A DNA stretch of 64,000 nucleotides. Source: Echinarachnius parma. Its lineage: Eukaryota; Echinodermata; Echinoidea; Clypeasteroida; Echinarachniidae. The number at the start of each line of letters is the position of its first letter. The first letter of the stretch is position 1. Below the pieces are notes generated by a model, which worked only from the letters and a program-made list of their open reading frames with translations, was not told where the DNA came from and did not search any database. Position numbers and translations under genes: made by a program. Where the stretch lies: the NCBI GenBank assembly GCA_037951105.1, contig JBAMJV010008358.1:1-64000 (forward strand), written 5' to 3'. Below are positions 12,292-25,496 of this stretch, piece after piece.

Positions 12292-13819
12292 TTAAATTAA
12301 AAAAATTGACAAGAAATACTCCCCTTTCGGTCATTTTGAAATCATATCCCGGATGATGCTAATGGAGGACAATAACTACACAACATAATCACAATGATCT
12401 GTTGGTGGGGCATCAGTTATTTTTGGACGAGGTCATTTTGGTGAATAGAATAGAGTTACACACGTTCATCAGTGGATCTTGTTTCTCTGAGGGACGGTCG
12501 GCTTTAATTGAATGTTTTGCCACCTGAGACCGACGTCCAGCCGCAACCCGACGCCTTTAACCTATTCGATACTATACTTATTTAACGCATTGCCTATGTA
12601 CTACAGGAATCTGGTGTGCATTTGAAAATCTAGTACCGAACATAATTAGTAAGATAATAGTATGTTCATTTGTTTATGTTTTTAGACAGCTAGTTCTCAG
12701 AATGCTGATACGTACATCATCTAGCCGATGATATTCAGGAATATGTGATGGATTATGCCAATACGTCAATATGATTTTGGTACAAAATAAACCCCTCAAA
12801 AAAAGTTCGGAAACTCAAGTTTTATCCATCATATCTCTCATATTTGTTAATTAGCATATTCGAAATCGGTGTCACAATAAAGCCTCATTATATACCTTTC
12901 AAACGGTGCATTATGTGTCGTGATTATGCAATTGGGGCGATTGCAATAGCCCAGAGAATAGGGGGAGGCAGGAAGTGAAATGTCGCAAAATGGCTCAATG
13001 CATTTAATTTACGAGTGCATGACTGTGCTGACCATTTGTTTTAAAGTTCACTTTCTATTGAATATTGCCACCCTTTCCATTCATAAAAATCATTGGAATT
13101 TGATACCATTTTAATGGAAATTATCTCTTCATTACGATGGCATAGTAATCGTAAGGATTATGCAAATGGGTTGTGTGCAGCGAACCGGAATATGGAGATG
13201 GGTCGAGTGTGAAATCAAACAAAAAGATATGGAGTTGACATAAAATCAGAGCGTTACATTTTTTTCGAGCTTTTGGGAGGATTTTTTAGCATTTCAAATA
13301 AAATATTCATGATTCAAATTGATATTAACGGAAAGCCCAACAACTCTTCTGTATGAAAATGTAAAATTTATAATGATTTTAGTAAAGGGCGGCTGCAGGG
13401 AGATGAATGTGTGGGAGCCTCAAAAGTGACCCATTTCAAAACGCTCTGATTTCAAGGCACAACTGAGTCACTATTCACGCGTTTTCAATTGAATTCTTCT
13501 CATTCATGGCCAACTCATTCAAGTCGCATTACATCCTCCACACAATGGTAAAAGACACCGACAACAAATCAGAGCGTTTTGAAATGGGTCACTTTTGAGG
13601 CTCCCCCACATTCATCTCCCTGCAGCCGCCCTTTACAAAAATCATTATAAATTTTACATTTTCATACAGAAGAGTTGTTGGGCTTTCCGTTGATATCAAT
13701 TTGAATCATGAATATTTCATTTGAAATGCTAAAAAATCCTCGCAAAAGCTCGAAAAAAATGCTACGCTCTGATTTTTTGTCAACTCCATATTTTGTGTCT
13801 GATTTCACACTCGACCCAT

Positions 13820-13827
13820 CTGCGCAC
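13820..13827. repeat. 8-bp target-site duplication, left
   Basis: CTGCGCAC directly before the foldback element; the identical octamer sits at 14619-14626. The uninterrupted arm of the palindrome carries the same host sequence region without the insert. Confidence 0.85.
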
Positions 13828-14618
13828 GGTTACAGTCCGTTATTCCGAAGGTTCGTTATTCCGAAGGTTCCGTTATTCCGAAGGTTCGTTATTCCGAAGG
13901 TTCGTTATTCCGAAGGTTCGTTATTCCGAAGGTTCGTTATTCCGAAGGTTCGTTATTCCGAAGGTTCGTTATTCCGAAGGTTCGTTATTCCGAAGGTTCG
14001 TTGATCCGAAAATAAAATCGGGTTCGTTATTCCGAAGGTTCGTTATTCCGAAGGTTCGTTATTCCGAAGGTTCGTTGATCCGAAAATAAAATCGGGTTCG
14101 TTATTCCGAAAATTAAATCGGGCTTGTTATAATACTATAGTTTGTGTTTTGTTTATTTAATTTACAGCCTGCATTAAACATACCCCTCCCCCTTTCCCTC
14201 CCTTGGCCAGACCAATCAAACATTTAAGTTTATGTTATCTCTTTATATGAATTTATAGCATTATAACAAACCCAAATTCATTTTCGGATTAACGAACCCG
14301 ATTTCATTTTAGGAATAGCGAACCTTCGGAATAACGAACCCTCGGAATAACGGACCTTCGGAATAACGAACCTTCGGAATAACGAACCCGATTTCATTTT
14401 AGGAATAGCGAACCTTCGGAATAACGAACCTTCGGAATAACGAACCTTCGGAATAACGAACCTTCGGAATAATGCAACAAATGTTCGGATTAACGAACCC
14501 TATTTCATTTTCGGATTAACGAACACTCGGGTATAGAAAATTTGCGTGTTCGGAATAACGAACCTTCGGAATAACGAACCTTCGGAATAACGAACCTTCG
14601 GAATAACGAACCGCACCC
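13828..14618. mobile_element. Foldback (TU-like) transposon, 791 bp
   Basis: Both arms are built of a 16-bp module, GGTTCGTTATTCCGAA, about 14 copies on the left and about 13 inverted copies on the right. Some modules are replaced by a second type containing CCGAAAATAAAATCGGG. A short unique centre (about 14125-14275) contains CCCTCCCCCTTTCCCTCCC. It is flanked by a perfect 8-bp duplication CTGCGCAC. Long arms of short tandem modules with 8-bp duplications are the known hallmark of foldback elements, including the TU elements of sea urchins. The peptide repeats of RFVIPKV type read across the arms are artefacts. Confidence 0.88.
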
Positions 14619-14626
14619 CTGCGCAC
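14619..14626. repeat. 8-bp target-site duplication, right
   Basis: CTGCGCAC, partner of 13820-13827. Confidence 0.85.
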
Positions 14627-15032
14627 AACCCATTTGCCTAATCATTACGATCAATATGCCATCGTAATGAAAAGATAATTTCCATTAAAATGGTATCAAA
14701 TTCCAAAGATTTTGATGAATGGAAAGGGTGGCAGTATTCAATAGAAAGTGAACTTTCAAAAAACTGGTCAGCACATTCATGCACTCGTAAATTAAATGCA
14801 TTGAGCCATTTTGCGACATTTCACTTCCTGCCTCCCCCTATTCTCTGGGCTACTGCAATCGCCCCAATTGCATAATCACTACACATAATGCATTGTTTGA
14901 AAGGTATATAATGAGGCTTTATTGTGACACCAATTTCGAATATGCTTATTAAAAAATACAAGAGATATGATCGATCAAACTTGAGTTTCCGAACTTTTTT
15001 TGAGGGGTTTAGATTCCTCAGTCTAGAGTATA

Positions 15033-15090
15033 AAGCTGCGTTCCCATTGGAGCGAATTTTCGCGGCGGAAATTCGTCGGAACGCAGCTTA
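15033..15090. repeat. Short hairpin, probable miniature-element remnant
   Basis: AAGCTGCGTTCC is mirrored by GGAACGCAGCTT, with inner GCGAATTTTCGC / GCGGAAATTCG. It lies just outside the large palindrome. Confidence 0.6.
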
Positions 15091-15267
15091 AAGAGGATTT
15101 TCTGAATCTTAAAAAAAAAAAACATCTAAATAAAATGCATCCTTGCAATGTCTTATGCAAAATAAAACAATACAGCATTTTCAATTTTCTATTCTATCAT
15201 GATGTTCAAAGTAGTATCGTGCAAACTGATTCATCGAAAATGCTCTATTAGTAAACTTTAAAAAAAT

Positions 15268-15480
15268 TTAAAGGAATACGTCAGTTTTGGTCAAACTGAA
15301 TGTAAGTAATGAAAACTTGCATCATGTCATCAAAAATAATTAGTTATAATTCCACCATGCACCAAAGGTAGAAAAGCATACAAACGGTTAAGTGGAAATG
15401 ATGTTATCGTTAAAAAAGCAGCCGTTAAAACACAGGAGGGAGCTCTCTAGAAACATACTGGTTTCGACCATTTAAACAAA
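15268..15480. mobile_element. Half copy of TTAA-A
   Basis: Begins TTTAAAGGAATACGTCAGTT and continues with GTCAAACTGAATGTAAGTAA, TTAGTTATAATTCCACCATG and AGCCGTTAAAACACAGGAGG. All are blocks shared with 29928-30474. The second half is missing. Confidence 0.6.
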
Positions 15481-17465
15481 AATACAATTATATAATGCAT
15501 GCCTATACTGTTGGAGAACGGTGTGACTGTATACTGCATTACAAGCCGTACATTTATATTGGTATTAACGAAAGCGACGAATAGGAGATATGTGTTTCAT
15601 TTTTTAAATCTAACATCTCCGCATTTTAATGGATGACCACGGTCTTTGAATTGAAATAAAGAAGCTTGTACTAAATACAAACCGCATACCTTGGTATACT
15701 AACCCTCCTATGCCGTGGACCTCCCTGAGCCATATTCGGCAACGGATGATGGACTGTGTGTAGTATTGGTTTCGCATAATACAACTTAGCTTTGGGGAGA
15801 CATTCAACCATGTTTGTGTATATTCTAGAATATAATATATTGAATGATGTCTACACTAAGGTCTTTAAAATAGAAAGGGGTATTTTGTTGTTCTAGCTTG
15901 AAGTGAATAGTTCAGCAGTTTGCCGTAGGATATTTACTGTTAACCGATACAGTTAAGTGTGTATATCTTGATTTCAACTTAATTATTGTTAACTGTTTTT
16001 ATTTTAAATTATTATACTATATATTATACTATACTATATATCGTAATAGTCGTAATAAACGATATTCTATAAAAATTGCTTCAATAATATTTGAAATGCA
16101 ATAACATGAATGTCTATTGTCTAACATTGAGCATGTTCTTATCGTGTTTTGTATGTGTTTGAGGTTGTATAAAATACACCTGTTAACAAATAATGTTTAT
16201 GCTCTAAAAGGGCCTGTTCAGTCATAATATGAATATTTTTCTTATTGCCCACCAGTCGCTTGGGAGGAATTCTCCCCAGGGAGTTAAGATGGTGCACACA
16301 ATATATTTTATCTCATAAATAGGGTAATAATAGAGTAAAACGCTTATGATATTGTATTTGTGTTTGTAGTACGCGCCATTCAAATCGAACCTATTAACAT
16401 AATTACTATATATAATATCAAAGACTTACTTATATTGACAAAAAGTTGACCATTATTTTGATATTGCCTTCATGTGAAAATATGATCAGACTTTAAATGT
16501 GCCCAAATTCCCCAAACAAAATTAACCGTGACTGTGCAATGATAATTACATCATGGCAATTGACATAATTATAATGGATCGATGTGCATTATCATTCTCT
16601 AATTAGTCCGACGAGGTTCTTAATAATTCAGGGTGGAAGATCCGATTAACATCGATTAATACGGTTAATTATTGCTCATTTGTCCTGATACTGAATTGGA
16701 TAGTATCCACGAAATACGATATATTGTGAACATGAAATTAGTCAGCGTAATATATTATTCATACATGTATATATTACAAAACTTGATCAGACTTCGGCAA
16801 AATGTTCGGTTCCGCAACATGAATCACATGAAATAAGAAAACAATCGATCGAATTGTAAATTAATAATGCTCTAATTACTCTCAGGGTCATTTTGTCAAA
16901 TTAATGAGATCGAAAACAGTTACTGTCGCGGTGTGTGAGCTTTTGTCATGTTTACACATTCACAGCTTCGTTCACATTATCGAAGATAAAACGGTTATTT
17001 CACATATTTTGTTATAATAATGCTATTTTAGATTGCAATCAATCTTAACAAAAACATGTCCGTTTTGAATAATAGCTCGCATCATATCAATTATGATATC
17101 TTGTATTCACTCCCCCATCATTTATGTTTGTTTTGAATTGTTATAATGTAATGTATATAATTATGTTTATATATTTTGTTTTTCAACATACAAGTTAAAC
17201 TGCAGGGCGCCTTTGTAAAGCAGTTTTGCATAACTGAACAGGCCTACCCTGCAGTATAAAATAAATAAAACAAATAAATTAATTAATTAATTAAAAAGTC
17301 TATGAACTCCCTTGTAGCACTATGCCCTACTTCTTGAGGATGATGTCAATCAACGTACCCGGAGAACGTCATAACAAATATTATAATTGTTAGAGTATGG
17401 TACTTTAGAAAATTGCATTATAGAGGAATATATGAAGGACATCCAGTCATAATTTGAATCAATGA
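15481..17465. other. AT-rich stretch, mostly unassigned
   Basis: No gene recognised. A single diverged relative of the downstream array (ATGGATCGATGTGCATTATC, CTCTAATTAG) is seen near 16575-16620. A short (TTAA)n-like run lies near 17277-17295. Confidence 0.5.
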
Positions 17466-17469
17466 TCAA

Positions 17470-19075
17470 CAAAAAGAATCAACCTTGAATCATAAATGAC
17501 ATCATATAAAGAAAAGGCCATCGGATCGATATGTCTTCCCATGGTCTAGTTTAGCTTCTATATGGTGTGAAAAACGGGTAACCGAAGAACGCCGGCAAAA
17601 AGTCAATTTTGGCATTTCGGTAACTTAGATAGATACGAGTACCGGAAGTTAAAGACAAAACCTCAATTACAGTTGAAGCATGTATGACATCACGCAATGG
17701 CTTAGTCCCACTATTCCGTTTCTCCTTCCGTTTCCTATCAAACCAAAAATGCGGCAAAACAGTCAGCATCTAGCAAATGTTGAAGTTCCATGACGTTTCG
17801 TTTCACGCGAAACGGAGCCGAATTCAAAGTATCTTACTATTAAATACCTAGGTCCATTCCGAACTTGGTCCGCATCATTTCGTTTCCTGCCAGTATTCTG
17901 CTACTACGTTCCGGATGTCAAACGGATAGGAAACGGAATGAGATACGCTTTAGTGTGACTAGGCCAAAATAATATGTCATCAGGTGGATATATATATACT
18001 TCCATCCTTTAATTAGCTCTTATATGGCATCAAAGGGGGTGACCGAAGCAAAGTCAAACGGTAACTTAGATACTTACGAGTAGTGAATGTAAAATACACA
18101 GCCATAATCAGAATTAAACAAAAAAGACCCTCATTGAATCATAAATGACATCATAATTATAAAGAAAATGCCATTGGATCGATATGTCTTATCATGCTCT
18201 AATTAACTTGTTATAATGGGTCAAACAGAAGTAACTGAAGAACGTACAAAACCAATATAATATTATGAGTTTGGTATTTCAATAACTAAGATAAATATGT
18301 GGTACAGAGGTTGAAGACACAACCTTTATTGGAGTGACACAAAAAGGTTCCACCTTGAATCATACATGACATCATATATAATGAAGAATATGTCATTGGA
18401 TCGATATTTCCCCATTATGCTCTAATAAGCTTCTATAAATTATGGTATCAAAAATGGTGACTGAAGAACGTGCAAAGTCAATAACAATATTAGTTTTTCT
18501 ATAACTTAGATAAATATGAGTAACCATGGTAATATAGAGGTTTAAGACACAACCTTTATTGGAGTGAAACAAAAAGATTGCACCTTACATTATAAAGAAT
18601 ATGCAATTGGATCGATATGTCTTCATATGCTCTAATTAGCTTCTGCATGGTGTCAAAAGGGGATCGTACAAAGTCAATGCAATATTAGTTTGGTATTTCG
18701 GTAACTATACGAGTAGTGGGTTTAAAGGACACAACCTTTATCGTTGTTGGATCCGCATGGTATCATAGATGACATCACGTAAAGATATAATGATGGATCG
18801 ATATGTATTTCCATGCTCTAATTAGCTTCGACATGATGTCAAAAAGAGGTAATTCGACAGGGAACAATGATCATCCCCTTCATATGATATGCCTACTGAC
18901 TTTAGTACGGTACTTTGGTAAATTGAAATACAAAAATAAAATGGGGTCAGTCTTTTCACCTTGCTTTAAAAAATCAAAGAAAACGACCCGTCTGCGAAAT
19001 TCTCATGACATCACACTGGATGTACATCCATGGATCGATATGAATTACTCTATACTTGTATTAACTCGAAGGTGA
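17470..19075. repeat. Tandem array, ~190-230 bp units with ATCGAT core
   Basis: Units share AATCATAAATGACATCATA, GGATCGATATGTCTTCC, TGCTCTAATTAGCTTCTA and ACTTAGATAAATACGAGTA. Recognisable starts are near 17485, 18130, 18355, 18580, 18755 and 19003. The stretch 17770-17960 is unrelated and contains its own CCGTTTC/GAAACGG inverted motifs, so it is probably an insertion. Confidence 0.75.
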
Positions 19076-20975
19076 TATTAAGAAGTTTATCCTGCTGACA
19101 GGCGGAGTGACCGCCCTCACCCCTACCTCCCCCTCTCTCCCCTTCTACTCTTCAAGTGGTATTTACGTACCCTGAGCATATGGGCGTTGTTTATGCATGG
19201 AATGTTTTTATTAAATGTATACTACATTCGGTTACACCCCCTTATATATCAAACAAAAAAACAAACACAACACCATTACTTAAAACAAAAAAACGAATGG
19301 CCCATTCAGAGTAAACTAAGACAGGTTGCTGGGCAGACTATTTTAACATAAAATTGGTCATACATAATTATTGTTATTATTTGTTTTTTGTTCTTGAACA
19401 AAATAATGGAGGGGAAAGTTAGGGATGGAAATACGTCTACCTCTTTTTGATATTTATTACCACCGCCCAACCCCGCCCCAGGATGGGGCCAACAATATTT
19501 TTGCAACATATTATAAGTATATAAGATAATTCAAATGTATGTGTATACAGTGAGTCTCCATCATGTGCATCGATATCAAGATCTGGTTGTGACACCGTCT
19601 CGTTTAATTGAGACAACGAACGGTCGCCACCTTTGTATTCCTATATAAATATATATATAATTGAAATCAATCATCCACTAGGTATACTTGAGTGACATTA
19701 ATACAGACCCATATAGAACATCTTCGCGCAACCCAACTGTGTTATCATCTTGGGAAGTCATTCAAATATGGTAGAGTACTCATTATAATTGATCAAATCA
19801 TTACAAGTAGTTTTTTGTTTTAGTTTTGCAGAGTTGTCTGCAATGTAAAATGACTATACAATGTTAGTGAAATATGGTGCAAACGAATGACGTATCTTAC
19901 CATTTGTGTATCAATATGAGCTAGGCATTTAATATATATTAGGGACTTGTATCGAATAGTATAGAACTGTACACTCGACCTACCTATCGGTATAGATAAT
20001 CCACGTTTCTGTTGCAAAGTTATTTTATATAATAAAACCTTAAAGCTTCGTGAACTGCTCATAATTGTCTTTATGATGTTGTTCCTATTCTATGGGTTCT
20101 AACGCAGTTAAGTGTTTAATATTGGATTTTAAAAGGATAAACACATTATGCATACTTATTTTAGAAAAGAACATTTATTAGGGATGTCGAATGAAACTAA
20201 TTGACTATGCATAAGAGCACTCTACGATCCTACGGAAGCGTATACGTGTATTACGGCCAACGTGTCTATTGAATATTAAATTTGTTTATCATTCTTGTAC
20301 GTTTTGAAAAATCTAATTTCCCCACGAAGACTCGGGCAAAAAATAACTACGATGTAAACATTTCTTGGTGCGTGTAATTTTTAAAACCCTACGCCGTTCA
20401 TACATGTAATAATGCGCCCATAAACTGATCCAATATGTCGTACCAAAGTTGAAAAGCATAAATTTAGAGCCCTTAGCCTTGGAACTAGATGACGCTCGCG
20501 TAAACAGGTAAATGATGTCAATTTATCTTTGGAATAATCCAGTTCGACCGAAATATCCGACGTCATATCAAAATAGAACGACTACAAGTACATTAGCAAT
20601 GCAACGAGGGTATGGCAATCCCATTATCCTGGGTCTCGAATGCGATTAGCGCTCTCTGTTTACAATCCTATAATCATGATAATAAAATAAACCTTCGAGA
20701 TTATTGGTAACGTTATTTTCACTGCCATTGAAGAGCTTTTAGGAACGGCGAAATCGCAAGTTCACGAAAGCCTGTTCGGCGCCTAACGAGTAACTTAGTA
20801 TCGGCGTCGCCAGGCTGAGCTAAGAGGGCGCCAAATTGGGGAGGGGGTGGGTGCAGTGTGAGATAAAATATATATAATTTTATATTATGGGGCTGTTTAT
20901 AATTATGTATTGCTTAATCTCCGTAGGTATGGTAGGGAAGCGCGGGGGTGGGGCATGATCACTAAGGAGAGGAGG
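19076..20975. other. Unassigned stretch
   Basis: No gene or element recognised; a few short A-rich and CCCC-rich patches only. Confidence 0.5.
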
Positions 20976-21070
20976 AGTGGGAAGTTGGGGGGGGGGGGGG
21001 GGTTAATGAAAACCCCAACAACAGAGGGGCGTTATTGAACCCCTTGCCCCCCCCCCCCCCCCCCAACCCT
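20976..21070. repeat. Poly-G then poly-C pair
   Basis: A run of about 17 G ending at 21002 and a run of about 17 C at 21048-21064, 45 bases apart. They could fold together as a G:C hairpin. Confidence 0.9.
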
Positions 21071-21978
21071 CTTTACCTAAACGCCACTGCGACCAAGCGT
21101 TACAGATCGGCACGTGTATATCAAATGCAGGCGTGCCAATACAAACACTCCAAAGGCGCGAATTCCATTAGCAGAACAGGTAGTTGACATGTTTTGGGAA
21201 GGGAAACGTCTCTTCTTCCTCTTCTTGTCGTCAAGCAGACACCTGTAATGCTGCTTACTCCGAAAATAGACCGACATCCACTGAGTCTCATTCCCGCTAA
21301 ATAATGATATCAATAAGTTATATTTTTCTATAGCGTATAATGATATAAATCCATCACTATATGCGCCTTACAATTAATCATTAATTACGAGAAAAATTAA
21401 ATTAAGAAATTAACAACAAAATACAAACAAATTTACCCAGATCCCTTTACCTTCTTTCTATCAACATGTTCATCCCTTTCTCTGAAAATTGCCTCCATTT
21501 TCATTCTTTATCCCATCATATCGCCTTTATTTTTTATTTTGTCATCTTTAGTATATATTATAGCTCTTCTGGCATGTTCTCCTTAAAAGTTCTTCGAGTT
21601 GAATTATATTATTGTTATCGAGCTATACCACCCGTATTGTGTTCTGCTGTTTTGATTTCTGTCTGTCTTTTCGCATCACTTTTTCTCATTTCCTACACGA
21701 CCATATCTCCCCCTCTCCTCTAGCACTTTCTTTCATTTTCTCTTCCTTTATAATAGCTATACCCTCAAAGACTTAATTCGAGGTAGAATCGGGGATTTTA
21801 TTCATCACCAATATCAGGGGACACATGTATATAGATACAATACTATATAATGCCAATGATCTTGCCAAAATGACAAAAAAACAACAACATATAATACGAA
21901 ATTGTGAAGGGGTGTACTTTGCTGCAATTACTATAGCGGAGATTATCACCGTAATGATACTATGATAATCTACGTTAA
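21071..21978. other. Unassigned stretch
   Basis: Open frames of 78-98 codons are present but without recognisable domains. The region ends at the TTAA flank of the next element. Confidence 0.5.
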
Positions 21979-22533
21979 AGGGAAAGTTGAGTTTTGGTAG
22001 AGAGGGCGCTAGACTACTTAATTGGTTTGTGAGGTAATGAAAAACTGAGTGTAAAATTTGAAAGAGCATAATATTTAAACAATAAAATCATCTTTGTTTG
22101 ATCAAAATCGGTTCAGAAACGGCTGAAATATCCATAAATATAACAATTTGTAATAAACCCGGGGCCCCGGGTTTATTAGAGAATTTTGAACCAGCCGTTA
22201 AAAATTGAAAAAAATGCTTCCTCTTTTCAAAAAGTTACAAAATAGGTATTTAAATAGTTGTTGGTTATTTCTCTATCTAATCACTATTTCAACAAAGCAT
22301 CACATGCACAATATTTTATTCAAAATGGTTGAAACCGATGAGTGTTTAGAGAGCGCCCTCTTACGTTTTAACGGCTCTTTTTGAATGATAACATGATCTT
22401 TACTACGTCATTTGTAATGTTGTGTTCCTTTCTAGTTATAACTATTAGTTTGTAATGTAATGATGCAGGTTTTGGTTACTAAAATTCTGTTTCACTAAAA
22501 CTGTACTCTCCTTACCAGAACTCAACTATCCAT
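21979..22533. mobile_element. TTAA-A miniature element, complete
   Basis: Flanked on both sides by TTAA (21975-21978 and 22534-22537). Left end AGGGAAAGTTGAGTTTTGGT; right end complementary to ATGGATAGTTGAGTTCTGGT. The centre at 22151-22178 is a perfect 28-bp palindrome built on CCCGGGGCCCCGGG inside AATAA/TTATT. Internal blocks match 8856-9475 and 29928-30474. Non-coding. Confidence 0.85.
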
Positions 22534-22779
22534 TTAATGTTCAATGAATGAGTCATGATTTCATCTCGGAAAATCTAAATCCAAATGATACTTAATTATC
22601 TTCAACCTAAAAAAATATACCCTCCTCTTTCCAAAGTAAAACTAAAAATCCACACAAACAGACAAAAAGCGTTCTGTTGTTAGCAAACAAAAGTGTATGG
22701 CATATGATTGCAATTCATCTTCTCCTTCTGCCTTACACATTTATTATAGATTCCTTCTGTTACCGTTAATGGTAGTTTG

Positions 22780-22930
22780 GATGCTCAAATCAGATGCGCG
22801 GTGCCATCTTGTGAACGACTTGCTGTACCCACAATGCTTAGTGTTATGCAGTGCGCACAAACTAGCCTAGTTCAAAATGGCGAACCGTAGTGTATATTAC
22901 ATCCCACGCATGACGTTTTTTAATAGAACA
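22780..22930 (+). mobile_element. GCC-box repeat, half element
   Basis: Contains ATGCGCGGTGCCATCTTGTG, TGCGCACAAACTAGCCTAG and CCCACGCATGACG. Same block as 26930, 29105, 39345 and 40072. Confidence 0.6.
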
Positions 22931-23084
22931 GAGATGTTCCCACCAACCCTGTCCGAAGTCCCCCGGGGTACGTGTCGATGATTACTATTCACAGCCAGTG
23001 CCAGGAGACAGCCATACGATACCAATGTCAAGGTCCTTGTCAACGTGACGTAATAATCAACCTACGCAGGAGGGTGGGGGCTGC

Positions 23085-23345
23085 GTAATTTACACAAACG
23101 GGACCGAGACCACTTGGAGGAGGGGGGTGGGGGGCGGAGGGTGTCCATCGCCCCACAATTGTTGAGCCCGAGACCACTGGTTAAGTTGTGTAAGCAGGGA
23201 GGTTGGGGTCGTCAAGAAGACAGATCGTTGCCCGAGATCACTGGTTTAGATGGCCGAAACCGATTCAAAAGTGGATCTTTCTGAATGGGGGTGGGGGGGG
23301 GGGGGGGTTGCGTAGGCACGCAACGCATCCCCCTGATTACGGGCC
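23085..23345. repeat. G-rich degenerate repeats with poly-G tract
   Basis: CCGAGACCAC(T)TGG recurs at about 23103, 23169 and 23232, next to GGAGGGGG and a poly-G run near 23288-23309. No gene. Confidence 0.55.
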
Positions 23346-24945
23346 TGCTACGCGAGGCTTATCTCATTCCTTTACTATATTTCTACTTTGGTTGAAGTCG
23401 GTATGGATAGTTGCACTGTAATCTCAAAGTTGATAAATCCAATTTCATGCTAATAACATAAAAAAGGAGTAAATGAAAACTGCGTTGCTAGCTAGCAATT
23501 AATCCGGAATGTAAGACAATAACGCAAACAAAATAAAATATGAAGCATTCCACTTTAATTCATATTCCCATTTTAACGCATATATAGGCGGCCCGGGACA
23601 GAAAGCACATTCTCTCCAAAGTTTAGAAAACAAAGTGGATTTAACGATTTGTTTTTATTTTTTAATTGGCTCTTCTTTTAGTTAGTTTGTACTTATTCAA
23701 TACTACGCAGTATAGTATGATGAACCTTCGTTTTATTTTCAATTTCTAACAGGACAAAGAGACATTATTTGTTGTCATAAACCCTAAATGAGTACGCTAC
23801 CTCCTCTCGAACCCTTAAATTCCACTATTTTCGTCATCTTCCTTCAGGGTATACGCAAGGGGGTAAACACACTATAACTAAAAAAAAGTTCCCTAGGCTA
23901 GTTATCTACTTTGTTATATTAACCTAAATACGTTTTCTCCTCGTCATTATTCCCTTTTTTCCACAATGGATATTTTTCCCTGAAAAATGTCTTTGAGCAA
24001 AATTCGATTACTGATTGTCGTCACCGATATTGATCGAAGCATATTATATCATATCACTGTGAAGGACGATATCCATAATTGTCTTACTAAACACAGCAAA
24101 CAACGTACATTGACTCGTATCTGAACCGCCCCGGGGGTTCATCATGAATAGATGCATTTCTTATATAATTCCAGATATTTTTGAATTTTCGAGACGTTGT
24201 TTTTCCTGGTTGATCGAAGCAAATAATTGATGCTGATTTGCGTCGTTGACACGGTTGGCGGAAACTAAAACGCACTATACTCATGATAATCATGATCTGT
24301 TAAAAAATAATAATTAAAACGACAAATCGCGAAAAACAGAAATAATAATACAAACAAAAAACATAAATCTCCCAATCTTCTTCTTCGAGCAAAAGTCTAT
24401 GAAAGTATATCTCCGCAAAGTCGTCCAAAACTACCTTCGGCTTAAAAATTAAATAATTAAACGAAATCTCGCTTCCTCCGTCTGTCTCTCTCTCTCTTAG
24501 CGTATTAATGTTAGCCCCTAAAACAGTTTCTTGGGGCAAAAGTCGATTCATTGTATTCGTAACATGTCCACTCAACGGACTCAGTCCCCAGTGTCAAGGA
24601 CGCGGGTCATGTCAGAATGACCATGTATAGATTCGCCCGTAGGTGAATGGGTAGGCGTCCATCATGCGATCATGATGAATGGACGTATGATGTCGCCTTT
24701 AATACGAGATTACACTTATAAGTATTGGAGAAGATACTTCAGAATTTACCTAGATTGTTCGATCCATATACATTTACTACAGAATTCACCAGGTTCCCGT
24801 AGGCAATAGGATCAAAATAGAGTTATTTTGAAGAAAAAACCTTCTTAGAATCATACATATTATTTAGAACCTGGAACCCTGTTGGGAAAATGGACACTGT
24901 TGTATAGGTAGATATAATCTACAGTGATGCACTTCATAACTCATT
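23346..24945. other. Unassigned stretch
   Basis: AT-rich, no supported gene. Open frames on the minus strand (24087-24575) have no recognisable domain. Confidence 0.5.
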
Positions 24946-25110
24946 GGCCCTGTTGCAGAACAAGATACAATCGATTGTAAGTTACAATTAATTGTAAATC
25001 AGACAGTTTGCTCGTTTCAACCAATCAGATTTGCGGGTTTAGAACACATGATCTGACTTACAATTAATTATAACTTACAATTGATTGTATCTCTCTCTGC
25101 AACGGGGCCC
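24946..25110. mobile_element. 165-bp palindromic miniature element
   Basis: Ends GGCCCTGTTGCAG and the complement of GGGCCCCGTTGCAG. The arms continue with AGATACAATC(G/A)ATTGTAAGTT and ACAATTAATTGTAA. Too small to code. Confidence 0.75.
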
Positions 25111-25496
25111 CTATGACTGAACTTTATGAATATAATTCAAGATTTCAGTAACGTTCTGTTTTAAAACAAAACTAATCGAATGATTTTTCAAACTAGAACG
25201 CAGCACTTGGGGAGTGCATAATTATACCTCTGCCAATACGAAAGTCTATGGCCAAATATGGCAATTTTACTTTGTTTGTGACCTTGACCTTGACCTATGC
25301 AATGTTATGGGTTGTATGCTAGGACAGGAAGCTTCATTGAAAATTGGTCTAGATATCTGCAAAATTGTGCGCGTGAGAGACTGTTCCCGAACAAACACAC
25401 ACACTCTCTCTGTAAAAATAATGTATAAAAAGTGCAAGAATTGTATTGTTCTTAAATCTTCAAATTTGAATGAGCATACAATTATATATTATGACA

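Larger units (their letters stand above)
12788..15011. mobile_element. Large palindromic element (long inverted repeats, TA flanks)
   Basis: The left arm 12788-13453 is mirrored by 13566-13819 plus 14627-15011, interrupted only by the foldback element. Outer ends read AAACCCCTCAAAAAAAGTTC on both sides and are flanked by TA. The 112-base centre (13454-13565) is unpaired. Conserved blocks in both arms include GGGCGGCTGCAGGGAGATGA, CAATTGGGGCGATTGCA and GGGGGAGGCAGGAAGTGAAA. No transposase frame is present, so it is non-autonomous. The terminal sequence and TA flanks suggest a Tc1/mariner-type origin, which is inference. Confidence 0.85.

Noticed and set aside
13708..14089. RFVIPKV repeat proteins
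   Set aside because: Produced by the 16-bp modules of the foldback element; frames shift as modules vary.
13846..14615. CRISPR-like array
   Set aside because: Repeats are contiguous without spacers, arms are inverted, and the genome is clearly animal.
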